A DNA stretch of 64,000 nucleotides from Janthinobacterium lividum (GCF_023509035.1 NZ_CP075583.1:620001-684000), one strand, 5' to 3'; counted from the first letter of the stretch, positions 7,732-22,248 are shown. Made by a program: numbers and translations. The notes: a model not told the origin generated them from the sequence alone.

Positions 7732-9543
7732 ATGAAGCATCGTTTTGCCGCCGGCACCCTCGGCACCCTGGCCATCTCCCTGTTGCTCGCCCATGCGCCC
7801 ATGACGCAAGCGGCCCAGTCCGCAGCCAAAACCGTGGCCGTCAGTGCGCCACAAGCGAAGCAGCAGCTGCAAGTGCTGGCCGACAAATATTACGATGCGC
7901 TGGCCCGTTTCGAGCCGATCAACGCCACCGAGAGCGGCGACAACCGTTTTGACGACCAGCTCGGTTCAGCCATCGTGCCCGCCGCGCGCGCGAAACAGTT
8001 CGCCCTGTACCGCCAGTACCAGAAGACCTTGCGCGCCATTGCCCGCGCGCAGCTGTCACACCAGGACCAGATCAACTACGATATCCTCGACTATGAACTG
8101 GCCACGGCGCTGAGCTTCGAGCGCTTCCCCGAATACTTGCTGCCCTTGAACCAGATGGACAGCATGCCCGTCACCCTGGCCAATTATGCGGGCGGCGAGG
8201 CATCGCAGCCTTTGACCACGGTCAAGGAGTATGACGCTTACCTGAGCCGTATCGGCCAGTTGCCCGGCTGGATAGACCAGGCCATCGCCAACATGAAAGT
8301 CGGCATGCAAAAGGGCATCGTGCTGCCGAAGGCGCTGACGGAATCGGCCCTGCCGCAATTCAAGAAACTCGTCAGCGCCACGCCGCAGGACAGCGTCTAT
8401 TACACGCCCATCAAGAACTTGCCGGCCAGCTTTTCCGACGCGGACAAGGCGCGCCTGACGCAAACCTACACCGTCATCATCGAGGCCAAGCTGATGCCCG
8501 CGCTGCAGCGCCTGTCCACCTTCATGGAACGCGATTACCTGCCGGCCGGCCGCACGAGCAGCGGCTGGAGCGCCCTGCCCGATGGCGCAGCCTGGTACCA
8601 GGCGCGCGTGGCCAGCAGCACCACCACGGACTTGAAACCGGAGCAGATCCACGCCATCGGCTTGAAGGAAGTAGCGCGCATCCAGGAACAGTACGCGATC
8701 GTGGGTCCGAAGATGGGTTACAACGGTCCGGCCGCCGGCTTGCCCGTGTGGGTTTCGGAACAGGCGAAATACCGCCCGTTCAAGACGGAGCAGGAAGTGC
8801 TCGACGTCTACCGCAAGCTGAACGTGCTGCTGGACAGCAAATTACCCGCCCTGTTCACTCTGGTGCCGAAGGCGCCGCTGGACTTGCGCCTGGAACCTGA
8901 ACTGAGCCGCGACACGGCCGCCGACCACTACACGGCGCCGGCCGCCGACGGTTCGCGCCCCGGCGTGTTCTGGTCCGTCGTCACGGATCCGAAACTGTAT
9001 GGCGACACGGGCATGACCACCTTGTTCCTGCACGAAGGCAAGCCTGGCCACCATTTCCACCTGGCGCTGGTGCAAGAGATGGACTTGCCGAACTTCCGCC
9101 GTTTCGGCGGCAACAATGCCTTCACGGAAGGCTGGGCGCTGTATGCGGAAACCCTGGGCAAGGAAATGGGCCTGTTCGACGATCCGGCCCAGTATTTCGG
9201 CCACTTGAACGACGAGATGCTGCGCGCCGTGCGCCTGGTGGTCGACACGGGCTTGCACACCAAGGGCTGGACGCGCGAGCAGACGATCAAGTACATGCGC
9301 GACACCCTCGGCTATGACGCCGTGGCGAAAAGCGAAACGGAACGCTATATGGCATGGCCGGGCCAGGCGTTGGGCTACAAGATCGGTTCGCTGAAGATCG
9401 TCGAATTGCGCCAGCGTGCGCAGCAAGCCTTGGGCGACAAGTTCAGCCTGCCGAAGTTCCACGAAGTCGTGCTCAGCGACGGCACCCTGCCGCTGAAACT
9501 GCTGGAAGCCAAGGTCGACCGGTGGATCGCGCAGCAGAAGTAA
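7732..9543 (+). CDS. DUF885 family secreted protein (metallopeptidase-like)
   Basis: 603 aa with a Sec signal peptide (KHRFAAGTLGTLAISLLLAH, cleaved after about residue 28). The DUF885 hallmark HEGKPGHHFH, a relaxed gluzincin-like metal motif, lies near residue 436, followed by FTEGWALYAETLG, which carries the expected glutamate. The family is widespread in bacteria and assumed to be peptidase-like, but few members are characterised. The start is ATG 7732, preceded by AAAGGA; upstream in-frame ATGs lack a signal peptide and ribosome site. The gene stands alone and is followed by a strong terminator. Confidence 0.88.
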   Translation: MKHRFAAGTLGTLAISLLLAHAPMTQAAQSAAKTVAVSAPQAKQQLQVLADKYYDALARFEPINATESGDNRFDDQLGSAIVPAARAKQFALYRQYQKTLRAIARAQLSHQDQINYDILDYELATALSFERFPEYLLPLNQMDSMPVTLANYAGGEASQPLTTVKEYDAYLSRIGQLPGWIDQAIANMKVGMQKGIVLPKALTESALPQFKKLVSATPQDSVYYTPIKNLPASFSDADKARLTQTYTVIIEAKLMPALQRLSTFMERDYLPAGRTSSGWSALPDGAAWYQARVASSTTTDLKPEQIHAIGLKEVARIQEQYAIVGPKMGYNGPAAGLPVWVSEQAKYRPFKTEQEVLDVYRKLNVLLDSKLPALFTLVPKAPLDLRLEPELSRDTAADHYTAPAADGSRPGVFWSVVTDPKLYGDTGMTTLFLHEGKPGHHFHLALVQEMDLPNFRRFGGNNAFTEGWALYAETLGKEMGLFDDPAQYFGHLNDEMLRAVRLVVDTGLHTKGWTREQTIKYMRDTLGYDAVAKSETERYMAWPGQALGYKIGSLKIVELRQRAQQALGDKFSLPKFHEVVLSDGTLPLKLLEAKVDRWIAQQK

Positions 9544-9561
9544 TACGCGGCGTCTGAAAGC

Positions 9562-9598
9562 AAAACGGCAGCTCCTCGATGGTGCTGCCGTTTTTTTT
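9562..9598 (+). terminator. Rho-independent terminator after the DUF885 gene
   Basis: The stem ACGGCAGC pairs with GCTGCCGT around a 10-nt loop, followed by eight T residues, starting 19 bases after the DUF885 stop codon. On the minus strand it has an A-rich tail and would serve the convergent HDOD gene less well. Confidence 0.85.
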
Positions 9599-9615
9599 CG
9601 CCTGAGCGTTTGCTA

Positions 9616-10458
9616 TTACACCAGCAGCGCCGCACTCATCGAGCGCACTTCCTCGGCCGATTCGGCCAGGATGCTTTGCAAGGTCTCGTTGTCGATAATG
9701 AAATCGATGACAGAATCGGAGGGGGTGAGCATTTCCACGTACGTCACCTGCAACGGTGACGGCACCGGCGACAGTTGCTTGGCCAACAACAAGGTGTCGA
9801 GCAGGGAATCGGGCGGGATCGACAGCAAGCCATCGCGCAAGCCTTCGATGGCTACGCTCACGGCCAGCGGGATCCGCAGCTTCTTCAGGACTTCGCGGGA
9901 AATGATCTCTTCGGCGGACTCCATCCAGTGATCCGCATCGTCGTCGAGCAGGCCGGGGAATTCATCCGCACGCGACAACAAGTAAAAGCCGCCCACCTCA
10001 TGCACGATACCGGCAAATAGCGCCGTATCGGCATCGACGTGCGTGACGCGGCGGGCCAGCACGTGCGCCAGCGCCGCTACGTGCGCCGTGTGCTCCCACA
10101 GCTGGGTCGCCTTCTGGCGCAGGACGGGGTCGATGATCTTGCTGCCGAACTGGCGCACCACCATGGCAGCCACCAGCGCATACAGATTGCGGTAACCCAT
10201 GCGCATGACGGCGGCGCGCACGCTGGTCACGGGCGCCACATCGCCGCGGCTATACACGGCCGAGTTGGCCAGCGCAACCGTACGCGCGGCCAGCAAGGGC
10301 TCGGCCAATACCAGTTTGATCGCATGGTCGATATGGCAGTCCGGTTCAGCCAGGGCCAATTGCAATTGCAGTGCGGAATTAACACTCGTGGGAAACGTCA
10401 ATTCTCCGCGCACTGCCTGGGAAACAATTAAACCGAAAGCCTGTAGTTTATTCATCAT
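9616..10458 (-). CDS. HDOD domain signalling protein
   Basis: 280 aa, almost entirely one HDOD domain. Typical segments are LAEPLLAARTVALANSAVYS, VTSVRAAVMRMGYRNLYALV, LWEHTAHVAALAHVLARR and ALFAGIVHEVGGFYLLS. In HDOD proteins the HD catalytic pair is usually altered; here the position reads HEVG, so no phosphodiesterase activity is expected. Such proteins act as scaffolds or regulators in motility, stress and biofilm signalling. It lies 73 bases downstream of the winged-helix gene on the same strand and may be co-transcribed with it. Confidence 0.88.
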   Translation of the reverse strand: MMNKLQAFGLIVSQAVRGELTFPTSVNSALQLQLALAEPDCHIDHAIKLVLAEPLLAARTVALANSAVYSRGDVAPVTSVRAAVMRMGYRNLYALVAAMVVRQFGSKIIDPVLRQKATQLWEHTAHVAALAHVLARRVTHVDADTALFAGIVHEVGGFYLLSRADEFPGLLDDDADHWMESAEEIISREVLKKLRIPLAVSVAIEGLRDGLLSIPPDSLLDTLLLAKQLSPVPSPLQVTYVEMLTPSDSVIDFIIDNETLQSILAESAEEVRSMSAALLV

Positions 10459-10531
10459 ACGATCAATCTGCCTCAGATATTTTTCTAGCCAATAACTTCA
10501 TGCATCATAAATTGAATGCCAGGCCCGCACC

Positions 10532-11164
10532 TTAAAATACAGATGGCATGTCATTCGCTTGTAATGAAGAATCAGGTAATGCCAGCGCATGTAATAGCGA
10601 TTCATCGCCGATGACAAACAACTTCGGCTGCTGTAATACCTGCAGCAAAAATGGCTGGCCTTCACGCAAACGCCGGCGATAATCGGCCAGCGTATATAAG
10701 TTGGGATTGATTTTACGCCTTAAGGTTCGCTCGGCCGGGGCCAATCCCGTCAACAGATCGCCATAATTGGCTTCTTCGCCCACCAGCAGCAAATCGATGG
10801 CGCTGCCAGGCATGTCCTGTCCCTTCGCCGTGGCACCCGACACGAATGCCAGGTGCAGCTGGGCACGCAAGGGCGCCAGGGTCGCACTGAGCACGCCGAC
10901 GATGCCGAAGGTTTTCTGCACCAGTCCGCTCAATTCCGGATATACGAGGCTTTCCTTGTTGGGCCAGAAGCGCCGCACATTGCCGATCCGCTCCGACGTG
11001 ATCAGGCCCGACTCATGCAGGCGGCGCAGTTCCCGCTGCGCCGACGCGCTGCCCAGCCCCGTCAAGCGCATGATCTCGTTCAAATGAAAGCCTTCATTCA
11101 CGCGGACAAAGAGCAATCCCAGCAGTTTCTGCTGGGCGGGAGTAAACAGGGCTTGGGCAATCAT
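10532..11164 (-). CDS. Winged-helix regulator with a degenerate nucleotidyltransferase-like domain
   Basis: 210 aa. Residues 5-70 form an ArsR-like winged helix (FHLNEIMRLTGLGSASAQRE, then LRRLHESGLITSERIGNVRR). Residues 100-190 match the MNT-type nucleotidyltransferase fold, but the active motif is changed. Where the family has GS...SDIDLLV, this protein reads SGATAKGQDMPGSAIDLLLV, so the catalytic serine is Ala111 and the first metal aspartate is Ala122; only Asp124 is kept. It is probably a DNA-binding regulator whose C-terminal domain senses or binds something and is not catalytic. It sits upstream of the HDOD gene and divergent from an orphan gene. Confidence 0.75.
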   Translation of the reverse strand: MIAQALFTPAQQKLLGLLFVRVNEGFHLNEIMRLTGLGSASAQRELRRLHESGLITSERIGNVRRFWPNKESLVYPELSGLVQKTFGIVGVLSATLAPLRAQLHLAFVSGATAKGQDMPGSAIDLLLVGEEANYGDLLTGLAPAERTLRRKINPNLYTLADYRRRLREGQPFLLQVLQQPKLFVIGDESLLHALALPDSSLQANDMPSVF

Positions 11165-11354
11165 GTGCCAGATATTAGCATGAGCGCGCCGGAAATTGGC
11201 GTGGCAAGCGTGTTTTGCTACGCTCCAACAGAGTATGGCTGCGTGATGACATCGTGCATAATCGCTATGGTTTGCGCGGTACCGGTCGATCTGAAAAACC
11301 GGCGGACCACCTCACACTCGCAGTTGTCGAACCGTACTTTCAGGGAGCACTTGT

Positions 11355-11951
11355 ATGTCATCAGCCACCAGCTGCGTGATCGGGTTTGTCGGAGGACAGC
11401 TCGATACTGCGGCCTTTGAACAGCTTCTATATAAAGACGCAGAAACAGAACGCCTGTTGTCGGCGCAGCCGGCCCCCCGATATGCGCATACGGGGCACAC
11501 GCTGTATCACTATCTGATATCGCTCGACCTGCGCAATCCGGCAGACGTGCTGAACGCGCAAGGCGCCCTGGCAGAGTTTTTGCACGCCGCCAATATTCCG
11601 GTAGTCGTCTCAGAAAAGCCCAGCCAGCTACACGAGCTTTTGCTCGCGGCGCAACCGAAATGGCTGGATGTAGATCTGGCCTATGTGGCGGCGCTGCTGG
11701 ACAAGGCGCCGCGGCATGCGAAAAAAAGTGAACGGACTCAGTGGTTGCGGGCGCAACTGCTCGAGTTATTTCGCTATGCGAAGAAGCCGCCCCGTTGGCT
11801 GCAAGCGCCGAACTGGCCCATCGAAGCACACGGTCCGCTGGTATTTCTGGGACAGCTCACGGTGGACGGCTATTTTCATGACGAGGCCGCCGTCTATGTG
11901 TTTTACGATGCAAGCAAAAACGAGTGCCGCTCGATACTGCAGACTTGCTGA
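11355..11951 (+). CDS. Hypothetical protein
   Basis: 198 aa, soluble, no signal peptide and no family I recognise with certainty. The C-terminal third (KPPRWLQAPNWPIEAHGPLV, then FLGQLTVDGYFHDEAAVYVF) has the look of compact SMI1/YwqG-like proteins, which often serve as immunity proteins, but this is only a resemblance in style. The start at 11355 has GGGAG 8 nt upstream, so the gene appears translated. It is divergent from the winged-helix/nucleotidyltransferase-like gene, with 190 bases between the start codons, and no toxin gene lies beside it. Codon use is slightly less GC-biased than in its neighbours. Confidence 0.65.
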   Translation: MSSATSCVIGFVGGQLDTAAFEQLLYKDAETERLLSAQPAPRYAHTGHTLYHYLISLDLRNPADVLNAQGALAEFLHAANIPVVVSEKPSQLHELLLAAQPKWLDVDLAYVAALLDKAPRHAKKSERTQWLRAQLLELFRYAKKPPRWLQAPNWPIEAHGPLVFLGQLTVDGYFHDEAAVYVFYDASKNECRSILQTC

Positions 11952-12017
11952 TGCCATGGCGCCCCCGGGCGCTGTCTTCTCTTTGCGTGTGCGCTGGAAG
12001 GTCGCCGCAACGGACAT

Positions 12018-12053
12018 AAAAAACGGCATCAGGAATTTCTCCCTGATGCCGTT
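12018..12053 (-). terminator. Second (backup) terminator downstream of rpoC
   Basis: Stem arms AACGGCATCAGG and CCTGATGCCGTT surround a short loop. Read on the minus strand it ends in six T residues. It lies about 250 bases beyond the rpoC stop, behind the first terminator. On the plus strand it lacks a T-run, so it does not obviously end the orphan gene. Confidence 0.7.
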
Positions 12054-12254
12054 CTGGTCAGCGAACAGCGTAGATGAATATATTTAATAAATTAAATAAT
12101 TAATCAATGACCGCTGAATGGCATACGTAATAATTTTTCCCGACTACCTGGAATTTTTACAAATTAAATGATGACAAATTCCCGGACAAATAAAGCGGAA
12201 GACATCCACGCGATTGCAATTAATTACAAATTGTACGCTGCTTGATAAAGATTA

Positions 12255-12280
12255 AAAAAGGCACCCGAAGGTGCCTTTTT
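12255..12280 (-). terminator. Terminator of the rplKAJL-rpoBC operon
   Basis: Perfect 11-bp stem AAAAAGGCACC / GGTGCCTTTTT with a CGAA tetraloop, 22 bases past the rpoC stop codon. It is symmetric, so it would work on both strands. Confidence 0.9.
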
Positions 12281-12301
12281 GAAATCAGCTACCAGCGCAG
12301 A

Positions 12302-16543
<4,242 letters not shown>

Positions 16544-16651
16544 GTATCACTCCAGAGGTGATTAAATTTCTATATTCCTGAGACTACATTGCCCGGCGTG
16601 GTTTCCCAGCCGGGCTTTGTGTTTCCCAAACCAAATGACAGGTCCTGTCGT

Positions 16652-19600
16652 TTAGTTGCGTTCGAGGTCGATATCGATACCCAGCGAACGGATTTCCTTG
16701 ACCAGCACGTTGAACGATTCCGGCATGCCGGCGTCGATCACGTGGTCGCCCTTGACGAGGTTCTCGTACACTTTGGTACGGCCATTCACGTCATCGGACT
16801 TGACGGTCAACATCTCTTGCAAGACATACGACGCGCCATACGCTTCCAGTGCCCAGACTTCCATCTCACCGAAACGCTGACCACCGAACTGGGCTTTACC
16901 GCCCAGTGGCTGTTGCGTCACCAGCGAGTAAGGACCGGTCGAACGCGCATGCATCTTGTCATCCACCAAGTGATGCAGTTTCAGCATGTGCATGACGCCG
17001 ACAGTGACCTTGCGTTCGAACGCTTCACCGGTGCGACCGTCATACATGGTCACCTGGTTTTTGGAAGCGGTCATGCCCAGGTTCTTGGCGATGTCGTCCG
17101 GATACGCCAGGTCCAGCATGCGGCGGATCTCTTCTTCATTGGCGCCGTCGAACACTGGCGTGGCGAATGGAACACCTTTTTTCAGGTTTTCCGCCAGCTT
17201 CATGATCTCTTCGTCGTCGAAGTTATCCAGATCTTCCGCGCGGCCGTTGTCGTTGTAGATCGTCGTCAGGTACTTGCGCACTTGCTCGACCTTGGTTTGC
17301 GCCTTCAGCATTTCGCCGATGCGGATACCCAGACCCTTGGCAGCCCAGCCCAAGTGAGTCTCGAGAATCTGACCAACGTTCATCCGCGAAGGAACGCCCA
17401 GCGGGTTCAGCACAACGTCGGCTGGCGTGCCGTCGGCCATGTATGGCATGTCTTCCACAGGAACAATACGGGAAACCACACCCTTGTTACCGTGGCGACC
17501 TGCCATCTTGTCGCCCGACTGCAGGCGGCGTTTCACGGCCAGGTACACCTTGACCATTTTTTGCACGCCTGGTTGCAGCTCATCGCCTTGCGTCAGTTTC
17601 TTGCGCTTCTCTTCGAAGGCCAGATCGAACTGGTGACGCTTCTCGTTGATCGATTCCTTGATCGCTTCGAGCGCTACCGCTGCATCGTCGTCCGCAGGGC
17701 GGATGTCGAACCAGTGGTATTTGTCCAGATCGGCCAGGTAATCCTTGGTGATCTTGGCGCCTTTGGCCAGCTTTTTAGGGCCGCCGTTGACAACTTTGCC
17801 GATCAGCATTTTTTCCAGACGCTGGAAGGCATCGCCTTCCACGATACGCATCTGGTCGTTCAGATCCAGACGGAAGCGTTTCAGTTCGTCATCGATAATT
17901 TGCTGGGCACGCTTGTCGCGCACGATGCCTTCACGGGTAAAGACTTGCACGTCGATCACGGTACCGATCATGCCCGAAGGCACGCGCAGCGAGGTATCTT
18001 TCACATCCGAGGCTTTTTCGCCGAAAATCGCGCGCAGCAGCTTCTCTTCCGGGGTCAGCTGGGTTTCGCCTTTAGGCGTCACTTTACCGACCAGGGTGTC
18101 GCCGGCTTGTACTTCAGCGCCGATGTAGACGATACCGGACTCATCCAGACGTGCCAGCTGATTTTCAGCCAGGTTCGAGATGTCGCGCGTAATTTCTTCC
18201 GCGCCCAGTTTCGTATCACGGGCAACCACCGACAACTCTTCGATGTGAATCGAGGTGTAGCGGTCGTCCTTGACGACGTTTTCCGAGATCAGGATCGAAT
18301 CTTCGAAGTTCAGACCATTCCATGGCATGAAAGCCACGGTCATGTTCTGGCCCAGCGCCAATTCACCCAGGTCGGTCGATGCGCCGTCGGCGATCACGTC
18401 GCGCTTGGCAACACGGTCGCCCACTTGCACGATAGGACGCTGGTTGATGTTGGTGTTCTGGTTCGAACGGGTGTACTTGATCAGGTTGTAGATGTCGACG
18501 CCCACTTCACCAGCGGTAGCTTCGTCATCGTTGACGCGAATCACGACACGGCCCGCATCGATGTAATCGACGATACCGCCACGCAAGGCTTGCACGGTGG
18601 TGCCCGAGTCGACCGCAACGGTGCGTTCGATACCGGTACCGACCAGCGCTTTTTCAGGACGCAAGCAAGGCACAGCCTGGCGTTGCATGTTGGCGCCCAT
18701 CAATGCACGGTTCGCATCATCGTGTTCGAGGAACGGAATCAGCGAGGCAGCGACGGAAACGATCTGGCCTGGCGCCACGTCCATGTACTGGATGCGCTCC
18801 GGGGAGACCAGGATGGTTTCGCCGGCTTCACGGGCCGAGACCAGTTCATCGGACAGCATGCCGGCGTCGTTGATGGTCGCATTCGCCTGAGCGATGATGT
18901 AGCGGCCTTCTTCGATGGCGGACAGGTAGTCGATCTGATCGGTAATCTTGGAGCCTTCGACCTTGCGGTACGGGGTTTCCAGGAAGCCGTATTCATTCAG
19001 GCGGGCATACAGAGCCAGCGAGTTGATCAGACCAATGTTCGGACCTTCCGGTGTCTCGATCGGGCAGACGCGGCCGTAGTGGGTCGGATGCACGTCGCGC
19101 ACTTCAAAGCCGGCGCGTTCGCGTGTCAGACCGCCGGGTCCCAGAGCCGATACGCGGCGCTTGTGGGTAATTTCCGACAGAGGATTGGTTTGGTCCATGA
19201 ACTGCGACAGCTGGGACGAACCGAAGAACTCGCGAATCGCGGCCGAAATCGGCTTCGAGTTGATCAGGTCGTGCGGCATCAGGTTGTCCGCTTCGGCTTG
19301 GCCGAGGCGTTCCTTGACGGCGCGCTCAACACGCACCAGGCCGGCGCGGAATTGATTCTCGGCCAGTTCGCCCACGCAACGTACGCGACGGTTACCCAGG
19401 TGATCGATATCGTCGACTTCGCCGCGACCATTGCGCAGTTCCACCAGGATCTTGATCACGGCCAGCACGTCTTCGTTCGACAGGGTCATGGCGCCGGTCA
19501 GTTCATCGCGGCCAATGCGGCGGTTGAACTTCATGCGGCCCACGGCCGACAGGTCGTAGCGGTCCGAGTTGTAGAACAGGCCATTGAACAGCGCTTCAAC

Positions 19601-20758
19601 GGAATCTTCCGTTGGCGGTTCGCCTGGACGCATCATGCGGTAGATCGCCACTTTCGCAGCCATCTGGTCGGCGGTGTCGTCGATACGCAGGGTTTGCGAG
19701 ATGTAGGCGCCCTGATCCAGGTCGTTGGTGTACAAGGTCTGGATTTCGGAGATGTTGGCATCGCGCAAACGGCCCAACAGGTCTTCGGTCAGCTCATCGT
19801 TCGCGGATGCGACGACTTCACCGGTGTCGCCATCGACGATGTTCTTCGCCAATACGCGGCCCAGCAGGTAGTCTTCCGGTACGGAAATATGCTTGATGCC
19901 GGCAGCTTCGATATCACGCACGTGTTTCGCGTTGATACGCTTGTCTTTCAGCACCAGGGTCTTGCCCGACTTGTCGACGATGTCGAAACGCGCCACTTCG
20001 CCGCGCAGACGCTCGGAGACGAATTCCATTTCCGCGCCTTCGGAGCGCAGGTTGAAATTGTCGAAGACGAAGAAGTTCGCCAGAATCTGCTCGTGCGACA
20101 TGCCGATGGCTTTGAGCAAGATCGTGACTGGCATCTTGCGGCGGCGGTCAACGCGGAAGAACAGGATGTCTTTCGGGTCGAACTCGAAGTCCAGCCACGA
20201 ACCGCGGTAAGGAATGATACGCGCGGAGAACAGCAGTTTACCGGACGAGTGGGTCTTGCCGCGGTCGTGCTCGAAGAACACGCCAGGCGAACGGTGCAGC
20301 TGGGAAACGATAACCCGCTCCGTGCCGTTGATCACAAACGAACCGGTGGTCGTCATGAGCGGCAATTCGCCCATGTAGACTTCCTGTTCCTTCATCTCTT
20401 TGACGACGGGCTTGGTTGGCGATTCCTTGTCCAGGATCACCAGGCGCACTTTCGCGCGCAGCGGCGACGCGAACGTCAGGCCACGTTGTTGACATTCTTT
20501 GACGTCAAAGGCAGGATCGCCCAGAACGTACGACAAGAATTCGAGACGCGCAAAACCATTGTGCGAAACGATAGGGAAAATCGAAGTGAAAGCCGACTGC
20601 AGGCCATCATTCTTGCGGCCGGACGGTGCTATGTCCTCTTGCAAGAAGCTATGATAAGACTCGAGCTGGGTCGCCAGCAGGAACGGAACGTGGTGAACGT
20701 TGGCGCGCTTCGCGAATGATTTGCGAATGCGTTTCTTCTCAGTAAATGAGTAGTGCAT
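16652..20758 (-). CDS. rpoB: DNA-directed RNA polymerase subunit beta
   Basis: 1368 aa, the usual betaproteobacterial length. The start is ATG 20758 ([18 protein letters not shown]), with GGAG 6 nt upstream; the open frame extends further but lacks homology there. The rifampicin region reads [20 protein letters not shown] then [10 protein letters not shown], which is wild type at the common resistance positions. The C-terminal clamp ends [10 protein letters not shown]. It lies downstream of rplL with a 243-base gap that holds a long hairpin, a spot where proteobacterial operons commonly have processing or attenuation. Confidence 0.99.
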   Translation of the reverse strand: MHYSFTEKKRIRKSFAKRANVHHVPFLLATQLESYHSFLQEDIAPSGRKNDGLQSAFTSIFPIVSHNGFARLEFLSYVLGDPAFDVKECQQRGLTFASPLRAKVRLVILDKESPTKPVVKEMKEQEVYMGELPLMTTTGSFVINGTERVIVSQLHRSPGVFFEHDRGKTHSSGKLLFSARIIPYRGSWLDFEFDPKDILFFRVDRRRKMPVTILLKAIGMSHEQILANFFVFDNFNLRSEGAEMEFVSERLRGEVARFDIVDKSGKTLVLKDKRINAKHVRDIEAAGIKHISVPEDYLLGRVLAKNIVDGDTGEVVASANDELTEDLLGRLRDANISEIQTLYTNDLDQGAYISQTLRIDDTADQMAAKVAIYRMMRPGEPPTEDSVEALFNGLFYNSDRYDLSAVGRMKFNRRIGRDELTGAMTLSNEDVLAVIKILVELRNGRGEVDDIDHLGNRRVRCVGELAENQFRAGLVRVERAVKERLGQAEADNLMPHDLINSKPISAAIREFFGSSQLSQFMDQTNPLSEITHKRRVSALGPGGLTRERAGFEVRDVHPTHYGRVCPIETPEGPNIGLINSLALYARLNEYGFLETPYRKVEGSKITDQIDYLSAIEEGRYIIAQANATINDAGMLSDELVSAREAGETILVSPERIQYMDVAPGQIVSVAASLIPFLEHDDANRALMGANMQRQAVPCLRPEKALVGTGIERTVAVDSGTTVQALRGGIVDYIDAGRVVIRVNDDEATAGEVGVDIYNLIKYTRSNQNTNINQRPIVQVGDRVAKRDVIADGASTDLGELALGQNMTVAFMPWNGLNFEDSILISENVVKDDRYTSIHIEELSVVARDTKLGAEEITRDISNLAENQLARLDESGIVYIGAEVQAGDTLVGKVTPKGETQLTPEEKLLRAIFGEKASDVKDTSLRVPSGMIGTVIDVQVFTREGIVRDKRAQQIIDDELKRFRLDLNDQMRIVEGDAFQRLEKMLIGKVVNGGPKKLAKGAKITKDYLADLDKYHWFDIRPADDDAAVALEAIKESINEKRHQFDLAFEEKRKKLTQGDELQPGVQKMVKVYLAVKRRLQSGDKMAGRHGNKGVVSRIVPVEDMPYMADGTPADVVLNPLGVPSRMNVGQILETHLGWAAKGLGIRIGEMLKAQTKVEQVRKYLTTIYNDNGRAEDLDNFDDEEIMKLAENLKKGVPFATPVFDGANEEEIRRMLDLAYPDDIAKNLGMTASKNQVTMYDGRTGEAFERKVTVGVMHMLKLHHLVDDKMHARSTGPYSLVTQQPLGGKAQFGGQRFGEMEVWALEAYGASYVLQEMLTVKSDDVNGRTKVYENLVKGDHVIDAGMPESFNVLVKEIRSLGIDIDLERN

Positions 20759-20927
20759 GGACACTCCGTGAGTGACAGAAAGGATAGAAAATTCAGGTTT
20801 TGCAAGTGTTCGTTTGCACCGCTGCGTGTGACACAGACGAAACCTCAAGGCTCTGCTTTCCGGCTTGAATCGAATAAAAACTGCTGCTACAACTACATGA
20901 CAAATACGATGCAGACGACAAAGGAGC

Positions 20928-20970
20928 CAAAGTCGGATTTCCCCCTTGCGAGGGGAAACCTCAGACTTTG
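20928..20970 (-). promoter_or_regulatory. Two-step hairpin between rplL and rpoB (candidate RNA processing or attenuation site)
   Basis: Outer arms CAAAGTC / GACTTTG and inner arms TTTCCCC / GGGGAAA stack into a 14-bp stem with a small asymmetric internal loop and a 7-nt apical loop. There is no T-run, so it is not a standard terminator. In Escherichia coli the same gap holds an RNase III site that separates ribosomal-protein and polymerase messages. A comparable role here is inference. Confidence 0.6.
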
Positions 20971-21001
20971 ACTCGGGCGCTAACTGCCGCCGGTACAGAT
21001 A

Positions 21002-21373
21002 TTACTTGATCGAAGCGGTTGCGCCGGCTTCTACCAGTTTCTTCTGTGCTGCTTCAGCGTCAGCTTTCGACACTGCTTCTTTCACAGTTTTTGGTGCGCC
21101 ATCGACCAGGTCTTTAGCTTCTTTCAAGCCCAGGCCGGTAATTTCGCGAACTGCTTTAATGACGCCAACTTTGTTTGCGCCGAAGCTGTCCAGGATGACG
21201 TTGAATTCGGTTTGCTCTTCAGCAGCTGCTGCTGGGCCTGCTGCAGGACCGGCCGAAGCCATTGCTGCTGCGGACACGCCGAATTTTTCTTCGAATGCTT
21301 TAACCAGGTCGTTCAGGTCCATTACGGACATGGCGCTAACTGCTTCCAGGATATCGTCTTTGCTAATTGCCAT
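21002..21373 (-). CDS. rplL: 50S ribosomal protein L7/L12
   Basis: 123 aa. The N-terminal dimerisation helix region ([20 protein letters not shown]) is followed by an Ala/Gly/Pro-rich hinge ([15 protein letters not shown]). The globular C-terminal domain includes the factor-binding surface [20 protein letters not shown]. Multiple copies form the ribosomal stalk with L10 and recruit translation GTPases. The gene follows rplJ at a 68-base gap and precedes rpoB. Confidence 0.98.
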   Translation of the reverse strand: MAISKDDILEAVSAMSVMDLNDLVKAFEEKFGVSAAAMASAGPAAGPAAAAEEQTEFNVILDSFGANKVGVIKAVREITGLGLKEAKDLVDGAPKTVKEAVSKADAEAAQKKLVEAGATASIK

Positions 21374-21441
21374 TTTGAAACTCCTAAATTTATTACGTTA
21401 GTTACATCAGATTGGTACTGAGAGAAAAAAAGCGCGCGCAA

Positions 21442-21981
21442 TTAAGCGGCTGCTGGGGCTTCTTCTGCTGCTGCTTCTGCAGGAGCTTCGGCGCCTTCGC
21501 CTTTTTTCGCTGCCAGGGCAGCCAGACCACGTGCAAAGCCCGAAACCGGAGCCAGCATAACGCCCAACAACTGCGAAATGAGGACTTCACGGCTAGGAAT
21601 GCTCGCCAACGCGGTGACAGCAGCTGTATCCAGCGGCTTGCCTGCGTAGTTACCTGCTTTGATGACCAGTTTGTCGTTGGTTTTAGCGAAGTCAGCGATG
21701 ACTTTAGCTGCTGCAACGGCATCGGCCGAGATCGAGTAGATCAACGGGCCGGTCATGGCATCTGCCAGGCTGGCGAATGCGGTACCTTCAACGGAGCGAC
21801 GAGCCAGAGTGTTTTTCAACACACGCAGGTACACGCCTTGGGCACGCGCTTTAGCACGCAGTTGCGTCAAGTGACCAACCTGGATGCCACGATATTCGGC
21901 CACGACGATCGTTTGCGCATTTGCTACTTGTGCGGAAACTTCGGCGACGACGGCCTTTTTGTCATTCAGATTGAGACTCAC
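21442..21981 (-). CDS. rplJ: 50S ribosomal protein L10
   Basis: 179 aa. The protein starts at GTG 21981 ([20 protein letters not shown]), supported by a full AAGGAGG ribosome site 6 nt upstream; an ATG in frame further up has no such support. L10 anchors L7/L12 dimers to the 23S rRNA. The C-terminal tail is Ala/Glu-rich ([18 protein letters not shown]). The structured leader upstream fits autoregulation of the rplJL pair by the L10-L7/L12 complex. Confidence 0.97.
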   Translation of the reverse strand: MSLNLNDKKAVVAEVSAQVANAQTIVVAEYRGIQVGHLTQLRAKARAQGVYLRVLKNTLARRSVEGTAFASLADAMTGPLIYSISADAVAAAKVIADFAKTNDKLVIKAGNYAGKPLDTAAVTALASIPSREVLISQLLGVMLAPVSGFARGLAALAAKKGEGAEAPAEAAAEEAPAAA

Positions 21982-22136
21982 GGTCAACCTCCTTAAATGA
22001 TGTTCGGCAATCACAACCGAGTGGTTGAGCGCCTTGCATCGGTTCGAACACGGCGTCCGAAGTCAAGAAGTACTAAACTGAGCGGATGGATTCACGCAGC
22101 ATGAGGACTACAAAACTTGTTCGGGTACACCATCTG

Positions 22137-22248
22137 CGTTGGGCACTTGCCGTTGCCGGCAAGCCTATTAACCTTCTGCATGTGCGATCGCAGTCGGCCC
22201 AACGGTCTTTGATTGTCTGCCGGCCTGGTGCGAACACCGGGCCGACAG
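22137..22248 (-). promoter_or_regulatory. Structured rplJ leader (candidate ribosomal protein L10 leader)
   Basis: The gap between rplA and rplJ is 319 bases and heavily structured when read on the minus strand. A hairpin at 22217-22248 comes first. A long-range stem CGTTGGGC / GCCCAACG (22197-22204 with 22137-22144) then closes an inner region that contains AGGTTAAT and a perfect 7-bp hairpin CTTGCCG-GCAA-CGGCAAG (22146-22163). The place and form match L10 leaders that bind the L10-L7/L12 complex. The match to that RNA family was made by eye only. Confidence 0.6.

Larger units (their letters stand above)
11952..12301. other. AT-rich gene-free spacer with two terminators
   Basis: About 350 bases between the orphan gene and the rpoC stop. 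Positions 12060-12250 are strikingly AT-rich for this genome. The region contains two hairpin terminators read on the minus strand, listed separately, and no open frame worth calling. Confidence 0.6.

Noticed and set aside
16589..20719. A very long open frame antisense to rpoB
   Set aside because: Same reason: high-GC codon bias keeps the mirror frame open, and the translation is low-complexity with many His, Arg and Gln.
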